From positions 1 through 44,122 of IMG/VR virus record IMGVR_UViG_3300028837_000751: DNA of 44,122 nt; one strand, given 5' to 3'. This DNA is from a virus. The notes under the pieces are model-generated. The model saw only the letters and a program-made list of their open reading frames with translations, did no database searches and was not told the origin of the DNA. This document shows, one piece after another, positions 14,674 to 22,685 of the stretch (position 1 is the stretch's first letter; each line of letters begins with the position of its first letter). The position numbers and the translations under genes were made by a program.

Positions 14674-15650
14674 GATTTCCCTCCTAATCGTTGCGCAAAC
14701 TTCCAATACCCGCTAGCATTCGCAAACACGGGGTCCTCCACCACGCGAGCATGGCGGAAACGTTTCTTAATCACCGGGCCTAGGAGAAGCGCACCGCCAC
14801 CACTCACGAGGATGGCAGATAAAGAAGCGCCCGCGTTCCACAACTGAGTAGCCTGCGCCACAATCTGCGCGGCCATCGGTTCGAGGGCGGCATCCACGAC
14901 CGGCCCCAAATCCACCTTCCCATCGTAATAGGCCACGGAGCGCGCTATCATTGCCTCGATAACCTGATGGTCTCTCAGCACCAGGTCGGGGCAGTGATTG
15001 CTCAGATAATCCCGTACCATCCGCGCCGCGTCCCACGAGCCAACGTTGACAGAGGCAGTCTCACGAGCGATTTCTGCCAAGCGATTGACAGATAAGAGAT
15101 TTGTCGTTTTCCCGCCAACGTCCACAATGCCGATTTTCCCCGTCGCCAACTCAGTATCAGCAACACGACCGCGATTATCCAGGGCCAGGGACAGAAGGCT
15201 TCCGAACGGCTGTGGGATTACGCGGCAATCCCCAACCCTGAAGACCTGCGAACGGCGCCCCTCACGGGCTGCGCGGTGCTCGCCGAGGAGAAGATCCCGC
15301 AGCTTATCCTTGTCGCCATAGTAGGCCACGGGCAAGCCGGTTACGACCGTGAGCTCGCACGAAGTGGCCGTGGTAAGCTCGGTGAAAGTCGCCAGCACCA
15401 GGCGATAGTATTCAGCACTCGTAATCCAATCCCTATCCTCCCATCTCGGAGCAAACCGCGATTGCTCTACCGCGCCCTGGCCAACGAGGAAGGTGCCGTC
15501 AGCCAAGTTGAGAATAATGTCATTCTCCCCCGCGCCATCGAGGGAAAATCTAGCCCGGTCCGGCGTGCCGACAACGCTAGGGAAGGTCACGCGCCGGTCG
15601 TTGCCAATCGCTTTCACGGCACTATACCCTACGTCGAGTCCTGTGTTCAT
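14670..15650 (-). CDS. parM: Actin-like plasmid segregation ATPase (ParM/Alp type)
   Basis: 326 residues. Actin-fold nucleotide motifs are clear: phosphate-1 GLDVGYSAVKA (4-14), phosphate-2 GIVDVGGKTTN (174-184), and adenosine motif ILVSGGGALLL (280-290). TVVTGLPVAYY (about 101-111) is a segment also typical of the ParM/Alp7/PRTRC-type branch. Such proteins form dynamic filaments that push plasmid copies apart when capped by ParR bound to a centromere. ATG at 15650 overlaps the stop of the 47-residue gene. A dispersed palindrome site is at 15147-15157. Presence next to a ParR-like gene and in a phage with an integrase is notable. Virulent phages also use actin/tubulin homologues for intracellular positioning, an alternative. 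Confidence 0.85.
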   Translation of the reverse strand: MNTGLDVGYSAVKAIGNDRRVTFPSVVGTPDRARFSLDGAGENDIILNLADGTFLVGQGAVEQSRFAPRWEDRDWITSAEYYRLVLATFTELTTATSCELTVVTGLPVAYYGDKDKLRDLLLGEHRAAREGRRSQVFRVGDCRVIPQPFGSLLSLALDNRGRVADTELATGKIGIVDVGGKTTNLLSVNRLAEIARETASVNVGSWDAARMVRDYLSNHCPDLVLRDHQVIEAMIARSVAYYDGKVDLGPVVDAALEPMAAQIVAQATQLWNAGASLSAILVSGGGALLLGPVIKKRFRHARVVEDPVFANASGYWKFAQRLGGKS

Positions 15651-15790
15651 GCTTTCAGTTGCTCCAATCTTGCCCTAATCTTCGCCTTGTCCTCTGCGCT
15701 CAAATCAGGATTTTCCAACGCCTCTTGTAGCATGGATTCGGGAATCAAATCCATCACGTCGTCGTTCCATTCGTAGCGATACTCTTTCAT
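15647..15790 (-). CDS. 47-residue acidic helical protein
   Basis: From ATG at 15790 (MKEYRYEWNDDV) with AGGAGG upstream; the longer reading has no site. Mostly helix: PESMLQEALENPDLSAEDK then ARLEQLKA. Overlaps parM (ATGA). Could be a small regulator or partner of ParM; no family recognised. Confidence 0.6.
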   Translation of the reverse strand: MKEYRYEWNDDVMDLIPESMLQEALENPDLSAEDKAKIRARLEQLKA

Positions 15791-15806
15791 TTTCGTTAGC
15801 CTCCTT

Positions 15807-16289
15807 TTAATCAACAGCATCCGCGAAGGCGATTGCCATCCGCTTAGCATCTTCTAACGTTTTTGCCTCGAATCCAACGGGCAGTCTCAAATCTTCCTCC
15901 GGGTGCTCTTCCAGATACTCATCTGTCCAGCCAGACGTAGCACACAGATGGTTCTCGCTGGTCACCACATCCCCAATACCAAAGCCACAAAGGGCTCGAT
16001 GTGACCAGCCATACCATTTCTGATTGGTCTCGGAAAAGCCGATAGTGCATGTCCGCCCTCTGCCGCCGTTTGCCTCCAGATCGCATGATCGGGGCTCCGG
16101 CTTGATACCCCGTTTCTTGCACAGTCTATAGGCCATCACAGGGTCGCCGATATAATGCCCCTCTGGTATCGTATATGCTGACTTGATCTCGAAATCGTCA
16201 CACTCGAACTCTGAGCCATCAATCAACTCAGTATGTACCTCATACCCCGCTTTGTAGTATCTGATCTTCAACACTTGCTTTACTGACAT
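15807..16289 (-). CDS. Hypothetical conserved-looking phage protein
   Basis: 160 residues, MSVKQVLKIRYYKAG, with AAGGAGG before ATG. Several Cys (RLCKKRG, SCDLEANGGRGRTC, RALCGFGIGD, HLCATSG) and aromatic Trp (KWYGWSHRA) suggest a metal- or nucleic-acid-binding fold. The central GFSETNQKWYGWSHRA is a striking motif of unknown meaning. Contains a site of the dispersed palindrome family at 16224-16234. Confidence 0.6.
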   Translation of the reverse strand: MSVKQVLKIRYYKAGYEVHTELIDGSEFECDDFEIKSAYTIPEGHYIGDPVMAYRLCKKRGIKPEPRSCDLEANGGRGRTCTIGFSETNQKWYGWSHRALCGFGIGDVVTSENHLCATSGWTDEYLEEHPEEDLRLPVGFEAKTLEDAKRMAIAFADAVD

Positions 16290-16290
16290 C

Positions 16291-16389
16291 TTAGCCTCCT
16301 TTCAGGCTTAAACTTTTTCTACACTTCCAGCACTTGCCGGATTTGTCACTCGTAAGTCGCCCACAGTGGGGACATTTGATTAACGCCAT
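16291..16389 (-). CDS. 32-residue zinc-ribbon micro-protein
   Basis: ATG at 16389, GGAG upstream. Product MALIKCPHCGRLTS then KSGKCWKCRKSLSLKGG: two CxxC pairs (CPHC, CWKC) 10 residues apart, a minimal treble/zinc ribbon. The AAAGGAGG site of the next gene is at its 3' end. Such tiny ribbons are easily missed; role likely an adaptor for primase or another early protein. Confidence 0.6.
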   Translation of the reverse strand: MALIKCPHCGRLTSDKSGKCWKCRKSLSLKGG

Positions 16390-16417
16390 CACGCCCACTC
16401 CTCATACCAGCCTATCT

Positions 16418-17272
16418 CTACATCCTATCCTGCATGTCCGCTATCGCTTCCTCGATTGACAAATCATTCTCCACCGCCCACAAGTCAATCACGTCCCAGG
16501 GGAGCTTAGTACAGCCTGCGAAACAACCACACAAGTCACGCTTGGCATCAATCCAAAACGAGGGATTTTTATCATCATGATATGGACATCTCGTGACGTA
16601 CCAACCATCACCCGATTTCTTAGCATCGGGGAAGAAGTCCAGAATTGGATAACTTCGTTTAATCCTCGACACTAAATCACCCCGCCCATTGCCCCGGATA
16701 GGCTTGGGCTTGGCAATCTGGACTATGCTAGGAATGTCCAGAATATCACCAATGCCGTCTACACTCAGTATCGGTGTGGACTTGTCCAGGGCAGTATAGG
16801 CAGTCCCCGATGGGTGAATGCTCGGCGGCACCAAAACGTATCCCCCACCTGCTTTGACATCTATTCCTGGTAACATGAATCCGCTGACAGGATTTTTTAG
16901 AAAAAAGTAGCAATGCACGCCGCGCGTTGTGAGTACTGAGTATGTGGCTGGTAAGCTACTGTCTTTTTGCCAGTCATTGTAAACAATGAAGTCATCAAAG
17001 TCTACCACCACTAGATTTTGCCAGCCGGTGATAATGGCCAAATTATGGCGGGTTGAAAACCAACGCTTTATCTCTTCCTCCGTTGGCAATCGTTTCTGAT
17101 ATGGTTCCCAGGTGTGTTTGGGTTTTCCATTGTCCAGATAAATCAGATTGCCATCTTCATCATACTTGAGAGGCAATAAATTAGCATCGGGTCTTTTATT
17201 CTTGTACAGAATTGGAATAGGCGCAATTCCTTGATGCAACCAATCTAGTGCTGTTGAGAGAATGTCAAGCAT
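16418..17272 (-). CDS. Primase: Prim-Pol domain with C-terminal CHC2-type zinc finger
   Basis: 284 residues. N-terminal archaeo-eukaryotic primase/polymerase (Prim-Pol) pattern: LVVVDFDD with catalytic Asp pair (91, 93), TTRGVHCYF (115-123) and DVKAGGGYVLVPPSIH (138-153). A zinc finger follows: CPYHDDKNPSFW (229-240) and CGCFAGC (248-254). It would make primers, and perhaps extend them, during phage replication. Gene order primase, origin-like gap, VirE-like helicase is a compact replication module. Two dispersed palindrome sites lie within it (16761, 16933). Confidence 0.9.
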   Translation of the reverse strand: MLDILSTALDWLHQGIAPIPILYKNKRPDANLLPLKYDEDGNLIYLDNGKPKHTWEPYQKRLPTEEEIKRWFSTRHNLAIITGWQNLVVVDFDDFIVYNDWQKDSSLPATYSVLTTRGVHCYFFLKNPVSGFMLPGIDVKAGGGYVLVPPSIHPSGTAYTALDKSTPILSVDGIGDILDIPSIVQIAKPKPIRGNGRGDLVSRIKRSYPILDFFPDAKKSGDGWYVTRCPYHDDKNPSFWIDAKRDLCGCFAGCTKLPWDVIDLWAVENDLSIEEAIADMQDRM

Positions 17273-17579
17273 TTGTCACATTCCTGTTACATTTCTGTAA
17301 AACAACATTTTATGGTAAAGCAGATTAGTATTGTAATACCAATGTAGCTACAATTGTGAATATTCTAGTAATTTGCTATCTGTCATTTTGTTTGTCATAA
17401 TCATTGAAATATCTATGATAATCTACCATTTTGGCCTTTCTCTATGACACATATGACACATATGACAGATAATGCCTATTAAAGTATTCCCTCCCCCCCC
17501 CTATAGTACTAAAGTATTAGTACATTATATAATAGGAATAACTGTCATTATCTGTCATCTGTCATTTTCCTTGTCATAA
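17273..17579. other. Probable replication origin: AT-rich gap with TGTCAT iterons
   Basis: 307 bp without a gene between helicase and primase. TGTCAT or its complement occurs nine times: 17381, 17393, 17444, 17453, 17462, 17543, 17553, 17560 and 17572. The three at 17444-17470 are perfect 9-bp tandem units ATGACACAT, ATGACACAT, ATGACAGAT, flanked by TGTCAT groups in the opposite orientation. A hairpin GTACTAA-AGTA-TTAGTAC (17506-17523) and a C9 run (17493-17501) lie between. High A+T and position within the replication genes support an iteron origin; a dense operator is the alternative. Confidence 0.75.
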
Positions 17580-18746
17580 TCACGGTATTAATGATTTCCT
17601 GCGAATGCCTTTGTAGCCACGTGCTGTAGTCGTTCTGTGCTTTTCCACGTTCAGTTTCTTCATCGTCGCCGCGATGCGTCTTGACATTCCAATACTGCTT
17701 TCGCGAATGCCAGCATCTTGCAGCATAGAGAGAATATCCGTTGCGGGTGAAAAATCGAATGGATTGTGAGTAATATCGAAATGCTCCTTGATTAAATCCT
17801 CAACCGGGTCCTGAATTTCGTATTCTTGGTTAATCTTTGCCTGTTGTTTCGCCTCATCTGCCGTCAAGTGCCACTGTTCACCATCAAAGTAGGCTTGCTG
17901 AGCCTCCGCCCACACCATGTTGACATCCACGTCGGTTGAATAATTCCAGTCAATCTTGGTGAGAGAACAGATATTGAATCGCCTGTTACCGGTCGGATCA
18001 CTCAAGACTCCGCCTTCGTCGTTGAACGTGCCGATGAAACTAGCCAACGCTGGCTTATCCATTGCGTGCTTTCCCCACGGTTTGCGCACCGTGACAAGCT
18101 CTATGGTGAGAAAGAATTTCAGCGCCTCTCGGTCTGTTTTACGTGTCGTTGCTCCTAATTCTCCCACTTCCCACACCCACTTGGTAGCTAAACTGATAAG
18201 ACTATCCTTGTCGTCGGGGCTGATCGGGGCCTCGACGTACAAGCCAGAGATGGGACAGAGCCACTTGACAAAATATGACTTACCTACGTTTTGCGGTCCC
18301 TCCAGCACGAGCATCATATTTTGATAGCCCGTGTGAGCTTTGGCCACTGCCCCAATCAGCCAGCGACGCAGGTAAATGTGAAACATGTTATGCTTGTCCT
18401 CGAAGTATGTCGCCAATTGACTGATGTAATTCCCCCCGTCCCAGGTGAGCCCACCTAAATAGTCCTTGACGGGATGAAAGCTGTTACCCCTTGCCTCTGC
18501 GATATAAGCATCTTCAAACGCTCTAATGCGCTTCGTGTAAATCGCTTTCTTGTCTCGCATCCTGACGCGGATTTCGGCGGCCAGGGCGTCATTCAGACGT
18601 TCCCCGCTCACGTAAATGCTATCATCTCTGAGATCCATTCTGAACGTGTACCCCAGGCCGGCGAGTTCTTTAATGTAATCTGCCGAAGTCAACCGGCTGT
18701 TTTTGGGGGTAACGATAGTAGTCTTTTGCGTGGTCGTGGTCGCCAT
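17580..18746 (-). CDS. VirE-family superfamily 3-like replicative helicase/ATPase
   Basis: 388 residues from ATG at 18746 (MATTTTQKTT), GAGG upstream; a GTG further up overlaps the preceding gene. Contains a Walker A EGPQNVGKS (149-157), Walker B-like WVWEVGEL (190-197), an arginine-containing LSDPTGNRRFNIC sensor region and FIGTFND. This is the virulence-associated E type found with phage and plasmid Prim-Pol primases. C-terminal 90 residues form a winged-helix-like segment (SMSRRIAATMKKLNVEKHR style). It opens DNA at the neighbouring iteron region. Confidence 0.88.
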   Translation of the reverse strand: MATTTTQKTTIVTPKNSRLTSADYIKELAGLGYTFRMDLRDDSIYVSGERLNDALAAEIRVRMRDKKAIYTKRIRAFEDAYIAEARGNSFHPVKDYLGGLTWDGGNYISQLATYFEDKHNMFHIYLRRWLIGAVAKAHTGYQNMMLVLEGPQNVGKSYFVKWLCPISGLYVEAPISPDDKDSLISLATKWVWEVGELGATTRKTDREALKFFLTIELVTVRKPWGKHAMDKPALASFIGTFNDEGGVLSDPTGNRRFNICSLTKIDWNYSTDVDVNMVWAEAQQAYFDGEQWHLTADEAKQQAKINQEYEIQDPVEDLIKEHFDITHNPFDFSPATDILSMLQDAGIRESSIGMSRRIAATMKKLNVEKHRTTTARGYKGIRRKSLIP

Positions 18747-18774
18747 AGGGGCCTCGGATTTTAAGGTGCTATTT

Positions 18775-20031
18775 TCAAAGCGTTGGATACTCACGTATTC
18801 TTTGACTGTCACTCATGCCGGGAATGAGATTAGTTTTCCAGTAAATCTTACACTTGGCTGCATGAGCTTGATTGTAAAGATGCACAATATCAGGAATTGG
18901 CGGTCGGTATTCTGGCGTCTGGCTCGATTTCGAGGCACCACCCATTACAACCCAGTCAAATACGTCAAGATTAGGGAATGTCAAGCATTCCATCATTGGT
19001 TCACAAGACAACCAACAAATGCCATCGAATCCCGATGCTTTGATTTTGCTGAATGCCTCTTCTGCCTGCTCTACTCTATGTTGTCTATCAACAGTTGTTC
19101 CAAGCCAGACATTAGGCGGGTAGACAAACTCAGCCATGCGGATGGGGAATTTGGTTAGTAGCAGGAAATTCCATTGTGGGTTAGTAGCGATGGTTCTTAG
19201 AGTTGCGTTAATCCATTCCTCTGGTACCCAATCGCCGAAAAGGTCTGCCATACTGCAAACGAAAACACCTCGATAACCGATATCGTCTTGCCAACGAGGA
19301 GAGGGTACTTTCGTATTTGTTGGTGCCGTCAATCGACTGGGCTTGAACGTCGGTTGAAAATGTTGCGGGTAGAACCGATTGGCAATATCGCGAGCATAGC
19401 AATAAGGGCAATTGTTAAGACATCCCGTGACTGGGTTCCAAGACCAAAGCGCCCATTCGATGTTTTCATTGACTTGGTTCATCGGTTTCGTGTTAAGATT
19501 GGGTTGTGTCAAGATGCGTTGACATTCGTCTTCACTGAGTTTTTGCCACTCATCAAGCGTGATCCAATCCTTTTCAAGTTCGGCTTGTTTGCGTTGTACT
19601 TCGGCCTCTACAATTTTGGCGGTGATATTTCGGCCATCAGTGTTAGCTATGACACGTTGCCAAACTTCAGCCCGCAATTCGGGTTTTTCCAATTTGGTGA
19701 GTGGGCGGATATGGGTTTCACGAGTGGGAAGCTCAACTTTAGTAGAGCTTTTATCAACTAAGGTTGATGTTAGTTGAGCCAAGATTTCACAAGCTATAAT
19801 GATTTGATGGGCTCTTTGAAAACTCATTTCCCACCGTTCTTGTATGTATCGCTCCCAGGTACAACCCGACTCGAAGGCAATGTACCATTTATTATCACGT
19901 ATTAATTTGAGTTTTGCTCCCCACACCTCAAATTTGTGACGATCTGCCCGCTCCATGTCCTGTTCAGCAAGAGCCAATTGTTCTTTTACTGCGTCCATCG
20001 CTTGGATTTCTTCTTGTGTGAATATGTCCAT
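18775..20031 (-). CDS. Gp37/Gp68-type three-Cys protein (DUF5131) fused to an N-terminal DNA-binding-like domain
   Basis: 418 residues. The C-terminal two-thirds begins WSWNPVTGCLNNCPYCYARD; Cys 204, 208 and 211 form a CxxxCxxC cluster like radical-SAM proteins, then PTFKPSRL, GVFVCSMADLFGDW and LLLTKFPIRM, all landmarks of the phage Gp37/Gp68 family. The N-terminal 150 residues are extra: a helical segment with SFQRAHQIIIACEIL and RPLTKLEKPELRAEVWQ, similar in layout to ParB-like or plasmid HTH regions. Family members are usually paired with a three-Cys-motif partner, as here (20041-20793). Reaction unknown; modification of nucleic acid or protein is inferred from the iron-sulphur-like cluster. 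Confidence 0.8.
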   Translation of the reverse strand: MDIFTQEEIQAMDAVKEQLALAEQDMERADRHKFEVWGAKLKLIRDNKWYIAFESGCTWERYIQERWEMSFQRAHQIIIACEILAQLTSTLVDKSSTKVELPTRETHIRPLTKLEKPELRAEVWQRVIANTDGRNITAKIVEAEVQRKQAELEKDWITLDEWQKLSEDECQRILTQPNLNTKPMNQVNENIEWALWSWNPVTGCLNNCPYCYARDIANRFYPQHFQPTFKPSRLTAPTNTKVPSPRWQDDIGYRGVFVCSMADLFGDWVPEEWINATLRTIATNPQWNFLLLTKFPIRMAEFVYPPNVWLGTTVDRQHRVEQAEEAFSKIKASGFDGICWLSCEPMMECLTFPNLDVFDWVVMGGASKSSQTPEYRPPIPDIVHLYNQAHAAKCKIYWKTNLIPGMSDSQRIREYPTL

Positions 20032-20040
20032 CTTATTCTC

Positions 20041-20793
20041 CTATAAAAGCAACGGTTGTAATCGGCTATTTGCGGATTGTACTTCGTTCAATCGCTCAAT
20101 GATTGCTAGTCCTCTCTCCGAGGCTAAAGGTACAAATTCTTTGCCGGGGATAGGGCAATCTTTCCAGTTAGTGCCAAAAAGAAAAGTCCATTGCCATTTG
20201 TCTTGTGGTTCTCTCACAAACCACACTTTTTTGTTAATCCTAGCTAAATAGTCAATCATGCAGCGATTTGCGCGTTTGGCTCTTTTAATCGCTGTAGCTG
20301 AGAAGTGAATGAGAATATCTAACTGCTCATATCGCTTGGTTTTACTAGTCTGTTCCAAAACTTCGAATTCTGTGATTGGCTCTCCATTCGGATCTGCGTA
20401 AATCAAACCCGTTCGTTTTTGCCCTCTCTTGTTTAGATAATCTTTCATAATGTCTCTATGGTCGCCATAGTGAATCTTGACATTAGGATAGAAGGCAAGA
20501 GCACGTTGCAATCTTTCGTAATGCGTCCTCTGGTTTTCAATGAATACCGCTCTATAGTTGACTGATAGCTCAAATGCTTTTTCGAGGAAGATGATAGGAC
20601 TTCCCAAAATGAAACTATCTAAACTGGTTGCAGGACCAGCGTTGATGTCAAAGTAATATACCTGAGGTTCCAGATAATCACATCGGCTTGTAATTCCTGT
20701 ATAGATTGGAAAGAGCATACTGAGTATATATGCTAAATCACATTGTTTTGATAGCGTATGCTCCGAGTACCCATAGTTATTATCGTTTGGCAA
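20041..20793 (-). CDS. tcmP: Three-Cys-motif partner protein (TcmP)
   Basis: 250 residues from TTG at 20793 with AGGAG upstream. Typical TcmP features: SEHTLSKQCDLAYIL near the N-terminus, VYYFDINAGPATS, LGSPIIFLEKAFEL, AVFIEN, IHYGDHRDI, GLIYADPNGEP and LDILIHFSATAIKRA. The DINAGP, IEN and DPNG motifs resemble a class I methyltransferase fold. The partner always neighbours the Gp37/Gp68 protein; the pair's substrate is unknown. A perfect ATACTGAGTAT palindrome is at 20717-20727, about 65 bp into the gene. Confidence 0.88.
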   Translation of the reverse strand: MPNDNNYGYSEHTLSKQCDLAYILSMLFPIYTGITSRCDYLEPQVYYFDINAGPATSLDSFILGSPIIFLEKAFELSVNYRAVFIENQRTHYERLQRALAFYPNVKIHYGDHRDIMKDYLNKRGQKRTGLIYADPNGEPITEFEVLEQTSKTKRYEQLDILIHFSATAIKRAKRANRCMIDYLARINKKVWFVREPQDKWQWTFLFGTNWKDCPIPGKEFVPLASERGLAIIERLNEVQSANSRLQPLLL

Positions 20794-20802
20794 TTTTATC
20801 TC

Positions 20803-22068
20803 CTATCTTGGTTTCCTCTGCACGAGCACTATCTCGAAGTCAATCGAGTTTTCGGGATACTTGTCTTCGTAAAGGCGTCTGAAAAATGATTTGCGGGCAA
20901 TTGTTTTTGTCTCACTTCCCCCAAACAAGTCGTATTGAGTACCGCGGTCCTCGATAAGCCACGCCCGGATTATCTCGATAGTTTCAAAGCCGCACGCTTC
21001 TCCTAGTTGCTTCCATTGTGAGGGAAAATCCACGATTTGCTTGTCTCGGACAAACGCCTTGAGTACCCAAATTGCGACCGCGCCAGGTCTCAATACTGAG
21101 TAGGTTTGTGCCATAATGAGAGCGGCCGCGGACCAGAAGGTGGCACCCGATTCGGTTCCGAGTTGGCCGCGTGAAAAGCCATAAGCAGTATCTCGTTTAT
21201 GACTACGCTCGCTTATTTCCTGTCTCATTCCGGCTGTGTCCGCTACATCCCCAAGATTTGCGCCATTATCTTCCCACGGCGGGCTCCCCAGTGCCGCGTC
21301 TATTTCCCCTGGTGGCATGGCTCCGAGTTGGCCGGGGGAGGAGCCGTAGACTTGCGGCTTGTTCAATACGCTATGTGGTCCGCCTACATTGGGCTTGTGA
21401 GATGTGTCAATTCCAGCCTGTTCTTTGCGCTCGATACGTCGCTCTGCGTCATTGGCCACGCCTTGTTGATTGATACTGCCAGCATAAGGAGGAGACCCAA
21501 TCGCCGCGTCAAAATCCCCTTCTGGCATTTTCCCGATTTGGCCTTCGCTTTCTCCATACTCAGCCGTGAGGGTCTTGTCTGTGCGCCGCTTGGGGTCGCG
21601 GTACAATCCCCCGCGCTTGTCAGGATTGTCGCTTGCCAGAGATTCGGAATAGGGCGGCGAGCTCACCACCGCGCCCGCTTCTCTCAGCACCTGGCACAAT
21701 TGCCGCGAGTCGCCCTGGATAATCTCCGCCGTGCCCCATCCAGTCAATCCCCATTGCTCAGCTTTCAACATACGCTCATACCATAGGTCGATGTTTAGAT
21801 TGCCTAATGTGACAAACTTCTCTTCCAATTCCATGCCAATCCAGTGCAAGCCCAGGGGAATAGCGTCACAGCCACCCAGGCCCACGCCCGCGAACGGGTC
21901 AAGAATGGCATCGCCCGGCTTTATCCATCCCTGTTCTAGCGCGTGTGCGTAAATGCGTCGTATCAAACCGCGTGCAAATTTGGCGGGATGGGCAAACGCT
22001 TCGTCTATGATTTCGCCCTTCCAAGAATCGGAATAGAGCCCGTGCCAGTCGCGTTCAATTATAGGCAT
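20803..22068 (-). CDS. DNA methyltransferase with triplicated SPPY-type region
   Basis: 421 residues from ATG at 22068; it overlaps the zinc-ribbon micro-gene by 10 bp. AdoMet-binding motif DPFAGVG (56-62) and catalytic SPPY (137-140) identify an amino-methyltransferase of the N4-cytosine/N6-adenine class, SPPY favouring N4-cytosine. Two more copies, SPPY (192-195) and SPPW (262-265), follow repeats of YGxSxGQLGxMPxGxxDAA; a third degenerate copy reads YGFSRGQLGTESGATFW. So the catalytic loop region is tandemly expanded. No restriction enzyme gene is adjacent: an orphan, probably protecting phage DNA or acting in regulation. Recognition sequence cannot be predicted. Confidence 0.88.
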   Translation of the reverse strand: MPIIERDWHGLYSDSWKGEIIDEAFAHPAKFARGLIRRIYAHALEQGWIKPGDAILDPFAGVGLGGCDAIPLGLHWIGMELEEKFVTLGNLNIDLWYERMLKAEQWGLTGWGTAEIIQGDSRQLCQVLREAGAVVSSPPYSESLASDNPDKRGGLYRDPKRRTDKTLTAEYGESEGQIGKMPEGDFDAAIGSPPYAGSINQQGVANDAERRIERKEQAGIDTSHKPNVGGPHSVLNKPQVYGSSPGQLGAMPPGEIDAALGSPPWEDNGANLGDVADTAGMRQEISERSHKRDTAYGFSRGQLGTESGATFWSAAALIMAQTYSVLRPGAVAIWVLKAFVRDKQIVDFPSQWKQLGEACGFETIEIIRAWLIEDRGTQYDLFGGSETKTIARKSFFRRLYEDKYPENSIDFEIVLVQRKPR

Positions 22069-22151
22069 TCGACACAATTCCACTGGCCCCACAGCCAGAC
22101 GTGGCGGGTCCACTTTTTACACTTTGCACAATAGCATACTTCAATAGACAT
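22059..22151 (-). CDS. 30-residue zinc-ribbon micro-protein upstream of the methyltransferase
   Basis: ATG at 22151 in a TGATG overlap with the upstream stop. Product MSIEVCYCAKCKKW then TRHVWLWGQWNCVECL: CxxC (CAKC) and CxxC (CVEC) with a Trp/basic linker. Its stop lies within the methyltransferase start region. Too short for default gene callers; coupling on both sides supports translation. Confidence 0.6.
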   Translation of the reverse strand: MSIEVCYCAKCKKWTRHVWLWGQWNCVECL

Positions 22152-22402
22152 CAGAGACTCCCCACGAACGCGATTTTGAATGCCTCACTTGGTGTGAGCG
22201 GCCTCGATTTCGGGTATTCCTGCGCCCGCATCGAGGCGAAGAGCGCGATAATCCCCGCTTCTGTCTGGTCGGCGGCGAGCTCTTCCAGTGTCGCAACCCC
22301 ACTCAGTATGAGTTGCGCAGCCAGGTCCGCGATGTGAATTGTCTCTAGCGCCTGGTCAAGCGTCTCAGGTGGTGCCGTGAGCCTATTGAGTGCTGTGATC
22401 AT
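22151..22402 (-). CDS. Small hypothetical protein
   Basis: 83 residues from ATG at 22402 (MITALNRLTAP), GGAG about eight bases upstream; a GTG four codons earlier is possible. Helical and hydrophobic in the middle (LDQALETIHIADLAAQLIL ... LEELAADQTEAGIIALF). Overlaps its neighbours. Contains a dispersed palindrome site at 22299-22309. No family recognised. Confidence 0.6.
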   Translation of the reverse strand: MITALNRLTAPPETLDQALETIHIADLAAQLILSGVATLEELAADQTEAGIIALFASMRAQEYPKSRPLTPSEAFKIAFVGSL

Positions 22403-22403
22403 G

Positions 22404-22685
22404 CTATTCTCCACAATTTAGAAAAGTCTTCCCCTGCACCATGCGTGTCGCATGGCCTTTCAATATCAAATTCCATTTTTCAGCTAGCCACTTGGGTAAA
22501 TGAGATTTGGAGTATGAGTGATTAAGCCCGCAATCCTTACACACGACCCATAGTGTAACAAATTCTATTCCTAAATAGTGATCTGAGAATTTGTAGACGC
22601 CACCTTCAAACACGTGGTCTATATGCTCACGTACCGTTTCTGTGATTATTACGTTTTCGTGCGAACATCTAAGTGCGGTAATCAT
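22404..22685 (-). CDS. Small protein with possible metal-binding knuckles
   Basis: 93 residues, MITALRCSHENV. Cys/His groups at RCSHE (N-terminal), VVCKDCGLNHSYSKSH (about 48-63) and a final NCGE suggest zinc binding. The first residues MITAL match those of the next gene, hinting at local duplication of the start region. TAATG-coupled to the 53-residue gene upstream. Function unknown. Confidence 0.6.
   Translation of the reverse strand: MITALRCSHENVIITETVREHIDHVFEGGVYKFSDHYLGIEFVTLWVVCKDCGLNHSYSKSHLPKWLAEKWNLILKGHATRMVQGKTFLNCGE

Noticed and set aside
1160-18800. ATACTCACGTAT at about 1169 and 18788, resembling the dispersed palindrome with one inserted base
   Set aside because: Only two copies, each explained by coding sequence; the insertion breaks symmetry.
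21199-21786. Long plus-strand frame opposite the methyltransferase
   Set aside because: It is the antisense shadow of a gene with clear catalytic motifs, has no ribosome-binding site and no recognisable protein pattern.
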